A DNA stretch of 64,000 bases. Source: Nioella aestuarii (GTDB lineage Bacteria; Pseudomonadota; Alphaproteobacteria; Rhodobacterales; Rhodobacteraceae). Position numbers and translations under genes: made by a program. Shown in pieces: positions 7,278 through 14,752 of the stretch. Under the pieces are notes generated by a model, which saw only the letters and a list, made by a program, of their open reading frames with translations, had not been told where the DNA came from and did not search any database. The stretch covers positions 94,175 to 158,174 of the forward strand of contig NZ_JBPBBA010000005.1 in the NCBI RefSeq assembly GCF_050896395.1, given 5' to 3'. The stretch's first letter is position 1. Each line of letters begins with the position of its first letter.

Positions 7278-8473
7278 CCGCCCCCAAGCCCCTTGCCGGT
7301 ATCCGAGTCCTTGATCTGACCAACGTTCTGGCGGGTCCCTTCGCCTGCCATCAACTGGCCCATATGGGGGCCGAGGTGATCAAGGTCGAAGCCCCGGGGC
7401 GTGGTGATCTGGCCCGTCAGCTGGGGGCTGATCCGGCGTTGAACGCGGCAGGTATGGGGGTCTCTTTTCTGGCACAGAATGCGGGCAAGAAATCGGTCAC
7501 ACTGAACCTGAAACACCCGCGTGGGGTAGAGATCTTGAAGGCGCTTGTGCGGGGCGCGGATGTGCTGGTGGAAAATTTTCGCCCCGGTGTGATGGAGCGG
7601 TTGGGCGTCGGGCCGGATGTGCTGCGCGCGGAAAACCCACGGCTGATCTATTGCGCGATTTCCGGGTTTGGGCAGGATGGGCCATGGGTGGAGCGGCCCG
7701 CCTATGACCAGATCGTGCAGGGCGTGTCGGGTGTCATGTCGATCACGGGTGACGCGAACAGCGCGCCGTTGCGGGTGGGATATCCGATTGCCGATACGAT
7801 CGGCGGGCTGACGGCGGCGATGGCGATTGCGTCTGCCCTGAATGCGCCAGAACGCGGCTGCGTCATCGACGTGTCGATGCTGGAGGCGGTGCTGGCCACG
7901 ATGGGGTGGGCGGTGTCGAACTACCTGATCGCGGGGGTAGAGCCCGGCGCGCATGGCAACGAAAACACCACCTCCGCCCCCTCGGGCGCGTTTCGCTGCA
8001 AGGGTGGGCTGGTGAACATCGCCGCCAACAAGGATGAACAATGGCAGGCGCTGGCGCGGCACTTGGGGCTGGAGGCGTTGCTGGATGATCCTGATTACGC
8101 GACGCGCGAAGACCGAAAGCGCAACCGCTATGCGCTGCGCGCGCTGATCGAGGCGCGGCTGGAGGGGAAGCCTGCCAGGGACTGGGCACGAGAGCTGAAC
8201 GCGCTTGGCGTGCCGGCTGGCGCGGTTTTGTCTGTACCCGAGGCGCTGGCCCACCCGCAGGTGGCCGACCGGGGCTTGGTCGCGTGTTTCAAGGATGTTC
8301 CCGGTGTGGATCGCCCTGTGCAGGTCTTGCGTCCGGGGGTGAAACTGGATGGCGCCGCCCCAGAGGTTGAAGCAGGCCCGCCCGCATTGGGCGCGGATTG
8401 TGCGGAGGTTTACGGGGAAATCGGGCTGGAGGCAGAGGATCTGCGCCAACTGACCGATGCCGGGGTGATCTAG
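7274..8473 (+). CDS. Class III CoA-transferase (CaiB/BaiF family)
   Basis: The 399-residue protein begins with the family hallmark GIRVLDLTNVLAGPFACHQLAHMGAEVIKVE. It has the catalytic aspartate in PAYDQIVQGVSG, near residue 145. These cytoplasmic enzymes move CoA between a carboxylic acid and an acyl-CoA, as in formyl-CoA transferase and carnitine metabolism. Length is normal. It overlaps the membrane-protein gene by 4 bp, so the pair may import and activate a carboxylate, which is inference. The acceptor acid cannot be predicted from sequence. Confidence 0.88.
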   Translation: MTAPKPLAGIRVLDLTNVLAGPFACHQLAHMGAEVIKVEAPGRGDLARQLGADPALNAAGMGVSFLAQNAGKKSVTLNLKHPRGVEILKALVRGADVLVENFRPGVMERLGVGPDVLRAENPRLIYCAISGFGQDGPWVERPAYDQIVQGVSGVMSITGDANSAPLRVGYPIADTIGGLTAAMAIASALNAPERGCVIDVSMLEAVLATMGWAVSNYLIAGVEPGAHGNENTTSAPSGAFRCKGGLVNIAANKDEQWQALARHLGLEALLDDPDYATREDRKRNRYALRALIEARLEGKPARDWARELNALGVPAGAVLSVPEALAHPQVADRGLVACFKDVPGVDRPVQVLRPGVKLDGAAPEVEAGPPALGADCAEVYGEIGLEAEDLRQLTDAGVI

Positions 8474-8688
8474 GCGCGTCCTGGTGCGGCGGATCCGTTG
8501 CCAGGGTGTGACTGGGTGTTGTGCATCGGCAGTGGTCTTTGGGACCGGATCCAATGGGCAGATAGCGGGGAGCGGCCCGGCTCAACCTGCCCCTTGATGG
8601 CGGAGGCCTCGCCGGGCCGCGCTGCCGCGCGATTGTGGCACCTGAGCCGGGATGGATCACCGGCTGCGCGCGGTGGTTGATCGGTTCG

Positions 8689-8717
8689 GGATCTGAGTGT
8701 TTTTGCCAAGAAGAAGG
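8689..8717 (+). repeat. Shared intergenic tail motif, copy 1
   Basis: GGATC-TGAGTGTTT..CCAAGAAGAA lies in the 253-base gap 8474-8726, between convergent genes. A closely similar stretch occurs at 49316-49345, also intergenic. The rest of the gap shows only short GC-rich dyads and no credible gene. Confidence 0.4.
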
Positions 8718-8726
8718 GCAGGGGCT

Positions 8727-9173
8727 TTAGGTGGCTTCGGTGTCGATCCAGATGGTGACAGGCCCGTCATTGATGAGGGAGACCTTCATGTCAGCGCCAA
8801 ACCGGCCGGTTTCGGTGGGAATGCCGAGGCTGGCGAGATGGGCCGCGAAATGCTGGTAGAGCCGGTCGCCGTCTGCGGGGGCTGCGGCGGTGGAAAATCC
8901 GGGCCGGTTCCCGCGTGAGGTATCCGCAGCGAGGGTGAACTGACTCACCACCAGAGCGCTACCCTCTATGGCAGCCAGGCTGAGGTTCATCTTTCCGGCG
9001 TCGTCCTGGAAGATACGCAGTTTGGAGATCTTGTTGGCGAGTGTTTCGGCCTTTGCCTCTGTATCGCCTTGCATGGCGCAGACGAGGATCAGCAGGCCGC
9101 GCCCGGTCTGGCCGACGATCTGTCCGTCGACCTGAACGGAGGCTTCGCTGACGCGTTGAATAAGGGCCCGCAT
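8727..9173 (-). CDS. dtd: D-aminoacyl-tRNA deacylase
   Basis: The 148-residue protein begins MRALIQRVSEASVQVDG. It has both DTD active-site motifs: SQFTL near residue 80 and the cross-subunit GPVT in NDGPVTIW near the C-terminus. The enzyme removes D-amino acids (and glycine from tRNA-Ala) from mischarged tRNAs in the cytoplasm. The start at 9173 is preceded on the minus strand by AAGGA. A longer open frame to 9395 is rejected because the family starts exactly at MRALIQRV. It is divergent from the hsp20 gene, with a FNR-like box in between. Confidence 0.95.
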   Translation of the reverse strand: MRALIQRVSEASVQVDGQIVGQTGRGLLILVCAMQGDTEAKAETLANKISKLRIFQDDAGKMNLSLAAIEGSALVVSQFTLAADTSRGNRPGFSTAAAPADGDRLYQHFAAHLASLGIPTETGRFGADMKVSLINDGPVTIWIDTEAT

Positions 9174-9215
9174 AGTGGAAGTTCCTTTTGTTTCTGCGGG
9201 GAGAGTGCGGAAATC

Positions 9216-9229
9216 TTGACTGAAATCAA
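9216..9229. promoter_or_regulatory. FNR/FnrL-like box ahead of hsp20
   Basis: TTGAC-TGAA-ATCAA at 9216-9229 differs by one base from the TTGAT-N4-ATCAA consensus bound by FNR/FnrL/Dnr regulators. It lies about 76 bases ahead of the hsp20 start and about 43 bases ahead of dtd on the other strand. Position and symmetry support a regulatory site; oxygen control is an inference. Confidence 0.4.
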
Positions 9230-9304
9230 GGCGATTTCTGGGGATCTGCGGCAGACTCCTGCCATGACAAGCGCAGCGCTTGTCCAGGATAAAGGAGGAT
9301 CGCA

Positions 9305-9721
9305 ATGGTTGAAAAATCGCATACGTCCGGCGGATGGCCCTCGGTCTTCGAGCCCTTCCGCACGGTTGGTCGCCACGTGGCAGACTGGTTTGCACCGGCC
9401 TCTGAGGCGGCGGTGGATGAGGGCAGTTACCGCGTGGTGGTGGAACTGCCCGGGGTTGCGGACAAGGATATCGACGTGAGCGTCCATGACGGGGTGCTGA
9501 CGGTGAAGGGCGAGAAAAAGTCGAGCCGGGAGGAAACAGGCGAGACTTGGTATTTCAGCGAACGGCAATACGGGGCGTTTTCGCGCAGTTTCCGACTACC
9601 GCCCGATGCCGATGAAGGAGCTGTGAGTGCCGATCTGAAGGATGGGGTGCTGACGGTGACGGTAACGAAATCTACGCCTGCCAGCCCAGAGACCAAGCGG
9701 ATCGAGGTGCGAAAAGGCTGA
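9305..9721 (+). CDS. Small heat-shock protein, Hsp20/alpha-crystallin family
   Basis: The 138-residue protein has an alpha-crystallin domain from about 38 to 130. It includes YRVVVELPGVADKDIDVSV, the GVLTVKGEKKSS strand and the closing GVLTV motif. These ATP-independent chaperones hold unfolding proteins in the cytoplasm. AAAGGAGG is 7 bases upstream of the ATG, a near-perfect ribosome-binding site suggesting high translation. The usual C-terminal IxI motif is reduced to RIEV. A FNR-like box lies upstream; I do not see a convincing RpoH promoter. Confidence 0.92.
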   Translation: MVEKSHTSGGWPSVFEPFRTVGRHVADWFAPASEAAVDEGSYRVVVELPGVADKDIDVSVHDGVLTVKGEKKSSREETGETWYFSERQYGAFSRSFRLPPDADEGAVSADLKDGVLTVTVTKSTPASPETKRIEVRKG

Positions 9722-9735
9722 GACCGGGCGCGGCG

Positions 9736-9777
9736 AAGGGGCTTGCAAGCCCCTTGGAACGTCCTTGCAAGGACGTT
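9736..9777. repeat. Pair of perfect 20-bp palindromes
   Basis: aaggggcttgcaagcccctt (9736-9755) and aacgtccttgcaaggacgtt (9758-9777) are each perfect palindromes sharing the core CTTGCAAG. They are 2 bases apart, between convergent genes (hsp20 and the nitroreductase gene). They could act as a bidirectional terminator, though no T-run follows. The flank GCGCGGCGAA precedes them, as in other hairpin arrays of this window. Confidence 0.8.
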
Positions 9778-9785
9778 GGTCGCGC

Positions 9786-10457
9786 CTAGCCCTGCCAGCG
9801 GAGCGTTTCGTTAAGGGCCGCGCGACTGGTGCGAAACCTGTTGGCCGGGTGGCTGTCATCTTCCCGGCCCATGCTTATCACACAGACAATTGTACGGTTC
9901 TCAGACAGGTTGAAGAACCGGTGCAGGAAAGGCGCGTAGCTGGCCAGGGCGGCCTGCGGGATCGTGGCAACCCCGCGCGCGGTGGCCGCCAGCGTCAGCG
10001 CGGTCAGGAAACCGCCGCAATCAACCAGGCCATATGGTCCGAGCTCCGCCTCGGAGGTCAACACCGCGACGTGCGGCGCGCCGAAGAAGCGGAAGTTTTC
10101 CATCATTTGCCGGTGCGAGCCCTCTCGGTCGCCCTTTTCGACCCCCACGGCACCATAAAGTTGCCAGCCACAGATGGAGCGTCGGTCCTTGTAGACACCG
10201 GAATAGCGCTCGGGGAACGGGATGTCCGGCGTATGGCTGGCGGTCTTCATCTCTTCGGCCAGCGCCGCGCGCAACCGACCGGTTTCTTCCGCCCCCGTCA
10301 CCACCAGCTGCCAGGGCTGAGCATTGCACCAGCTGGCAACTTTTTGCGCCTCGGTGACGATCTCTTCGATCACCTCGCGCGGCAGCGGATCTGACAGGAA
10401 CGCCCGGCAAGAATGCCGGGCGTCCAGGATGCGGGCCAGCACCTCGGCATCGGTCAT
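9786..10457 (-). CDS. Nitroreductase-family flavoprotein
   Basis: The 223-residue protein starts with the family motif ILDARHSCRAFLSDP (the RxSxRxF FMN-binding segment), followed by SWCNAQPWQLVV. It has the later glycine-rich GVATIPQAALASY segment and ends MGREDDSHPANRFRTSR. Such FMN enzymes reduce nitro-aromatics, quinones or similar compounds with NAD(P)H in the cytoplasm. Its start overlaps the end of the zinc-ribbon gene by 4 bp (ATGA), making it the last gene of the ten-gene minus-strand cluster. The physiological substrate is unknown. Confidence 0.88.
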   Translation of the reverse strand: MTDAEVLARILDARHSCRAFLSDPLPREVIEEIVTEAQKVASWCNAQPWQLVVTGAEETGRLRAALAEEMKTASHTPDIPFPERYSGVYKDRRSICGWQLYGAVGVEKGDREGSHRQMMENFRFFGAPHVAVLTSEAELGPYGLVDCGGFLTALTLAATARGVATIPQAALASYAPFLHRFFNLSENRTIVCVISMGREDDSHPANRFRTSRAALNETLRWQG

Positions 10458-11599
10458 TGCTGGGACATCATGTAGAGATAGGCCAGACCTGCGGCAACGG
10501 CGGCCCCGACGACCACGGCAATAGCGATCTTGATCGCGGACCAGGGCCGTTCACCCTGAACCTTGCCGGTCTGGCCGTTCACCACGAAACGATAACTTTC
10601 GCCCTTGTATTTGTAGGCGGCCATCCAGACCGGCAGCAGGATATGCTTGAAGGTGATCTCGGACACATCGGTGTTCACATGGCTGATGCGCTGCCGGTCG
10701 CCACCGATATCGGCGTTGATGTCGCGGCGGATCTGCGCGTCCATGATGTCGCGGGCTTCCTCGAACCCCTCCTCTACATCGACCGTGTAGCCTTCGGCCA
10801 TGAACCCGGCGAGGTAATGAGGCTGGTAGGGTTCAAGTTCGCTCAGGTTCCAGGGCTTGAGATTGTCGGTGTAGCTTTTGGGCAGAGAGCGGGAGCCCAG
10901 GATCAAGATATCGTCGAAGAAACGGCTGACACGGCCACGGACATTGGTCCAGCGGATTTTCTGTTCCCGGACCTGGGTGGGTTTGCCATCGCGGGTGACG
11001 GTTCTGGTCACATAGTAGATTGTCCCGCGCTGACCCTGGTAGCGGCTGGCGGTTTGGGCGTCATAGGTCCAATAGGGCACGTAGATGCCATCCAGGCTGC
11101 GACCCTGACGGGCGTATTCCTTAAGCCCATTGGGCGCAAACCACAGACGTCCCAGCCAATCTGTCATCGCCTTGTGGGCGTCGCGTTCTTCCAGCTTGAA
11201 GGGCAGCACCGCCTTGGGCTTGATATGCCGATGTGTGCCCGTGTCGGTGACCACCGGGGTGGCGCAGAACGGGCATTCGGTGGAATGGACGTCCGAGTTG
11301 AACTCCACCTGTGCGCCGCAATTGGGGCAGGGGGTAACGCGGATTTCCTCCATTTCGGCAGCATCGAGGCCTGAGCGTAGAGCTGTCTCGAAATCCATCT
11401 CGCGGATCTCGGGCAGATCGGCGGTTTCGAAATCCTTTTCGTTGCCGCAATGATCGCAGATCAGCTTGCCCTCCTCGGGGTCAAACCGGAAATCCGAGCC
11501 GCATTGATCGCAGGGGAAGCGATGTTCCGAATTGGCGAGGGCGTCGGGGCTGTCCGGCTCGGGCTCTGATCCGGGCGGGGTGGGGGGTAAATCGCTCAT
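10454..11599 (-). CDS. Membrane-anchored double zinc-ribbon protein (YdjG-like)
   Basis: This 381-residue protein has two zinc ribbons in its N-terminal third: CDQCG...CDHCG at about 28-50 and CPNCG...CPFC at about 90-110. A large beta-rich middle domain contains PYWTYDAQTASRYQGQRG and the later LLPVWMAAYKYKGESY. One C-terminal membrane helix follows (about 355-378). It is often misannotated as a primosomal N' or helicase-like protein, but no helicase motif is present. The arrangement resembles YdjG of Bacillus, which with YdjI and PspA forms a membrane-stress complex. An SPFH protein of YdjI type is encoded three genes upstream, which supports this. Function here is inferred. Confidence 0.75.
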   Translation of the reverse strand: MSDLPPTPPGSEPEPDSPDALANSEHRFPCDQCGSDFRFDPEEGKLICDHCGNEKDFETADLPEIREMDFETALRSGLDAAEMEEIRVTPCPNCGAQVEFNSDVHSTECPFCATPVVTDTGTHRHIKPKAVLPFKLEERDAHKAMTDWLGRLWFAPNGLKEYARQGRSLDGIYVPYWTYDAQTASRYQGQRGTIYYVTRTVTRDGKPTQVREQKIRWTNVRGRVSRFFDDILILGSRSLPKSYTDNLKPWNLSELEPYQPHYLAGFMAEGYTVDVEEGFEEARDIMDAQIRRDINADIGGDRQRISHVNTDVSEITFKHILLPVWMAAYKYKGESYRFVVNGQTGKVQGERPWSAIKIAIAVVVGAAVAAGLAYLYMMSQQ

Positions 11600-11679
11600 G
11601 GTTCTCTGAAATCGGTTTATGGTCCTGGCGCATCTTTGAACGCGACAGGACGTAATTCAAGGGAATAAGCCGGTTGAGT

Positions 11680-12159
11680 CTATCGGCGCGGCCGCAGCAT
11701 CCGGGTCATCGTGCCGTCCTTCAGGACAAGCTGATGCAGGATCGCCACAACCGCATGGCCAAGCGCCACGATCATCAGCGCATTGCCAAGCAGCTCATGG
11801 CCTTCGCCCAGGGCCTCGATGCCGCCGAACCAGGTGATGGCCCCACCAATGGGCGTAAGGATCATCAGCAGATAGAGCAGCCGGTGCCCCCAAAGCGCGG
11901 CGGCCTCGGCCATGGCGGAACTGCCCGGCACCGGACCGGGCGCACCTTGCCGGTGGCGTACGATCACGCGGATAAGAACCAGCACGAAGACGGCGAGCCC
12001 AAGGATGGCATGTGGGTTGGGCGTCAGGATGCCGCTTTCGATACGGGCTTCCAGCAGGCGGCCCATGCCTTCATGGGTGGCCCATGCAGCAAGGATCAGG
12101 ATGGCAATCAGCCAGTGAAGCGCAATTTGCAGGCGGGAATAGCCGAGGGGGTGTTCCAT
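11680..12159 (-). CDS. Cytochrome b561-family protein
   Basis: The 159-residue protein has four membrane segments with histidines in the pattern of the bacterial cytochrome b561 family: LQIALHWLIAILILAAW, NPHAILGL, ALWGHRLLYLLMIL and ALGHAVVAILHQLV. It should bind two b haems and pass electrons in the cytoplasmic membrane, possibly as a superoxide:quinone oxidoreductase like CybB. ATG 12159 is preferred over an in-frame TTG at 12186 because GGAG precedes it at 5-base spacing. It is part of the minus-strand stress cluster. Confidence 0.88.
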   Translation of the reverse strand: MEHPLGYSRLQIALHWLIAILILAAWATHEGMGRLLEARIESGILTPNPHAILGLAVFVLVLIRVIVRHRQGAPGPVPGSSAMAEAAALWGHRLLYLLMILTPIGGAITWFGGIEALGEGHELLGNALMIVALGHAVVAILHQLVLKDGTMTRMLRPRR

Positions 12160-12226
12160 GGGGGCTCCGTATTGCGGGATGTCCAATTATGTCACGCGGC
12201 AGAAGGCAGGTTCCGTCGTCTCTGCC

Positions 12227-12628
12227 TTAGGGATTTTCGGCCCCCTGAACATGCGCAACGATGCGAAATTCGACCCGGGCGCCGGGGCGGCGCAGACCGG
12301 CAACCTCGACAGCGGTCCAGGCAGGCAGGGGCGTCCCGAGCAGGCGCGTCACAACCGACTGAATGTCGTCAAAATCCTCCGCGATGGCTGTGTGATAACT
12401 CGTCAGCTCCACGACGGCCTCGGGGCCAAGCTCGGCGGCATTCAGAACTGTGAGCGCCTTGCCAAGCGCCACCTCTGCCTGTGCGCCCCCGGTTGCGGGC
12501 ATGGTTCCGTCAGGCAGACCGCCAGTTGCACCGGTCAGAAAAAGAAACTCCCCCGCGCGGATGGCGGGGGAGAAACCGGTTGCTGCGACCGCATCCCTCA
12601 GGCTTTCGGGTAACACAGCCTGACGCAT
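12227..12628 (-). CDS. RidA/YjgF-family protein
   Basis: The 133-residue protein shows the RidA fold: FSPAIRAGEFLFLTGATGG near residues 18-36, and the C-terminal GTPLPAWTAVEVAGLRRPGARVEFRIVA with the conserved Arg before the last strand. RidA proteins hydrolyse reactive enamines/imines, and some relatives have other roles. The N-terminus lacks the usual Y-S-QA motif, so this is a divergent paralogue and not a sure RidA orthologue. The ATG shares one base with the stop of the SPFH gene (TGATG), so translation is coupled to it. Confidence 0.8.
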   Translation of the reverse strand: MRQAVLPESLRDAVAATGFSPAIRAGEFLFLTGATGGLPDGTMPATGGAQAEVALGKALTVLNAAELGPEAVVELTSYHTAIAEDFDDIQSVVTRLLGTPLPAWTAVEVAGLRRPGARVEFRIVAHVQGAENP

Positions 12629-13755
12629 CAGGCGCCCGGGGGCGGGGGCGGGGGCATGACGGTGAAGAGCTGCGCGAGCTCTGCCACGTCCTCGGCCTTC
12701 TTCCAGCCGTCCTGTCCAGCGGTCCAGACATAGGTTTCGCGCTTGAGCTGCCCGCTGCCGGCCATGCGGCCCAGGTCGGCCTTGGAGAACGGGCCGCTGG
12801 TCTGACCGTTTTCGGCCAGATGCCAGACATGTTCCACCGGGGGCGGTGGCGGGGCTGCCGCGGCGGGTTGCTGTTGCTGTGCAGCACCCCAGGGGCCGGG
12901 ATTCATCGCATTGGCCATCTGGTTCGCCATCGCCATGCCCATGCCAAGGCCCATACCGGCGGCGGCTTCTCCTCCGCCTGGGTTCGACGCAGCGGCGGTC
13001 ATGGCTTCGGCGGCGGAGAATTGGGTGTATTTGTTCAGATCGCCCACAACCCCCATCGAGGTCCGCTTGTCGAGCGCCGCTTCAACAGCGGGCGGCAGGC
13101 TGATGTTCTCGATGTAAAGTTCAGGCAGTTCCAGCCCGTACTGATCGATGGTGCCCGAAATCGCCTCGGCCATCATTCGACCCAGATCGTGGGTGTTGCC
13201 CGCCATGTCGAGCACTGGAATGCCAGACGATCCGATCACGCGGGAAAATTCCTGCACGATGATGTTGCGGATCTGCGAGGTGACTTCGTCGGTGGTGAAC
13301 TCGCCGTCGGTGCCGACGATCTCGGTCATGAAACGGCCCGCGTCCTTTACCTTAACGGTATAGGTGCCATAGGCGCGGATGCGGGTCGGCCCAAATTCCG
13401 GGTCGCGCAGCATGATCGGGTTCTTGGTGCCCCATTTGAGATCCGTGAACCGGTTCGTGTTGACGAAATAGATTTCGGATTTGAAGGGCGACTGGAACCC
13501 GTGCGACCAATGCTGAATCGTGGTCATGATCGGCATGTTGTTCGTTTCGAGCATGTAGAGGCCCGGCGTGAACACATCGGCCATCTGGCCTTCGTGGATG
13601 AAGACCGCTGTCTGGCCCTCGCGCACTGTCAGTTTGGCGCCGTATTTGATTTCGTGGCCATGGCGTTCGAAGCGCCAGACCATCGTATCGCGGGTATCGT
13701 CCGTCCAGTGAATGACGTCAATGAACTGGCCGGAGAGGAAATCGAAAATGGACAT
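12628..13755 (-). CDS. SPFH-domain protein with C-terminal GYF_2 domain (YdjI-like)
   Basis: The 375-residue protein opens MSIFDFLSGQFIDVI and carries an SPFH/band-7-like domain over about 25-230, of the virion-core/YdjI type with ETNNMPIMTTIQHWSHG. A Met/Ala/Gly-rich linker and a proline-rich stretch (about 245-310) follow. A GYF_2/DUF4339 domain (VWHLAENGQTSGPFSKADL) comes at about 313-365, then a poly-proline tail. No membrane helix is visible, so it probably assembles on the inner face of the membrane through partners. Its gene sits between the DUF2927 lipoprotein and ridA genes, in a cluster with TelA, XpaC, TerC and zinc-ribbon proteins. Confidence 0.85.
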   Translation of the reverse strand: MSIFDFLSGQFIDVIHWTDDTRDTMVWRFERHGHEIKYGAKLTVREGQTAVFIHEGQMADVFTPGLYMLETNNMPIMTTIQHWSHGFQSPFKSEIYFVNTNRFTDLKWGTKNPIMLRDPEFGPTRIRAYGTYTVKVKDAGRFMTEIVGTDGEFTTDEVTSQIRNIIVQEFSRVIGSSGIPVLDMAGNTHDLGRMMAEAISGTIDQYGLELPELYIENISLPPAVEAALDKRTSMGVVGDLNKYTQFSAAEAMTAAASNPGGGEAAAGMGLGMGMAMANQMANAMNPGPWGAAQQQQPAAAAPPPPPVEHVWHLAENGQTSGPFSKADLGRMAGSGQLKRETYVWTAGQDGWKKAEDVAELAQLFTVMPPPPPPGA

Positions 13756-13787
13756 CTGGTCCTCCTTTGAAAATCAGACCTTGGGGG

Positions 13788-14726
13788 TCAGCTTGGACCA
13801 CCAACCAACCCGTCTGCAAGCTCTTGCAGGATCGGGCGGGCCTGATCGGGGGTCATGCCGGGGCGAAGGCGGGGGTTGTAGAGCATACTGAGCAGCATCT
13901 CGTCATGGGTGGTCAACAGCGCAAACTCCTCGTCATCGTTGAAGATCGAGGGGCGCGCCGTGGGGCTGTCATTTGGCAGGCCAAGGCCTTGGGCAACTTC
14001 CTCATGCACACAGGATCGGCGCTGCAGGTCTGGATGTTCGGTGCGGATAAAGGCGATGGCGGCCACGTAGACATCGGGCGCATCAGCGTTCGAGATCGAA
14101 TAGACCGCGCAGAATTCGTGACGCGGAAGCGACGTTATCTCGCGGATCGTGCTGTCGCTGATGTTCGGCATGATCTGGCGCAGCAGGGGTTCCGCCGCAA
14201 CCTGTTCATCCCGATTGAGGTATAGCACATGGAAATTGCCGCCCGATCCCACGGCGCGGATCGAATGGCCTGTAACCCGCGCCAGCCGGTCTGCGTAGCG
14301 GGCCAGTTCCGCGCGATCCCGGTCGCGCATATCCTCGGGAATGGATCCCCCGAAATGCGCCTGAAGGCGCACGGGGCGTTCCCACCGGCGCAGGGTGGCG
14401 GGGGTTTGCTGTGCCACGAACCGCCCGCCGGAGATGGCATATTCGTTATAAAGCGCGATGCGTTCGAAATTGGCCACCAGATTGCGGGCGACAATCGGCG
14501 TATCGGGCCCGCCACCATCGGTGCGCAGCAAGCCCTGGGTCAACAGCCGCTGCTGCACGCCCGCATAGTAACGCGCATAGGCAAGGCTTTCTGCGGAAGG
14601 TTCCACCGTCGGCGGCGCGACAATAGGGGTGGAGGGGCGCGAAGCAGGGGGCGGGGTTGCCTCTTCGCAGCCCGACAGCGCCGCCAAAGCGGCCACCATC
14701 AGAGCTGGAAACAGGGCCTTGCGCAT
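13788..14726 (-). CDS. DUF2927 lipoprotein, putative zinc metalloprotease-like
   Basis: The 312-residue protein starts with a lipoprotein signal peptide ending LSGC (lipidated Cys19), then a Pro/Ser/Thr-rich linker. The main domain (about 75-300) carries CVHEEVAQGLGLPNDS near residue 235. This is an HEExxQxLG helix reminiscent of metalloprotease zinc sites; the downstream FALLTTHDEMLLSMLY could form the supporting segment. It should face the periplasm. Catalysis is not established for this family as far as I know. It lies between the TelA-like and SPFH genes, suggesting an exported component of the same stress module. Confidence 0.8.
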   Translation of the reverse strand: MRKALFPALMVAALAALSGCEEATPPPASRPSTPIVAPPTVEPSAESLAYARYYAGVQQRLLTQGLLRTDGGGPDTPIVARNLVANFERIALYNEYAISGGRFVAQQTPATLRRWERPVRLQAHFGGSIPEDMRDRDRAELARYADRLARVTGHSIRAVGSGGNFHVLYLNRDEQVAAEPLLRQIMPNISDSTIREITSLPRHEFCAVYSISNADAPDVYVAAIAFIRTEHPDLQRRSCVHEEVAQGLGLPNDSPTARPSIFNDDEEFALLTTHDEMLLSMLYNPRLRPGMTPDQARPILQELADGLVGGPS

Positions 14727-14752
14727 ACGGCCTCGCGCCTCCGGGTCTTGGG

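Noticed and set aside
7127..8554. 475-codon minus-strand open frame
   Set aside because: Antisense to the CoA-transferase gene, with no recognisable domain or start context.
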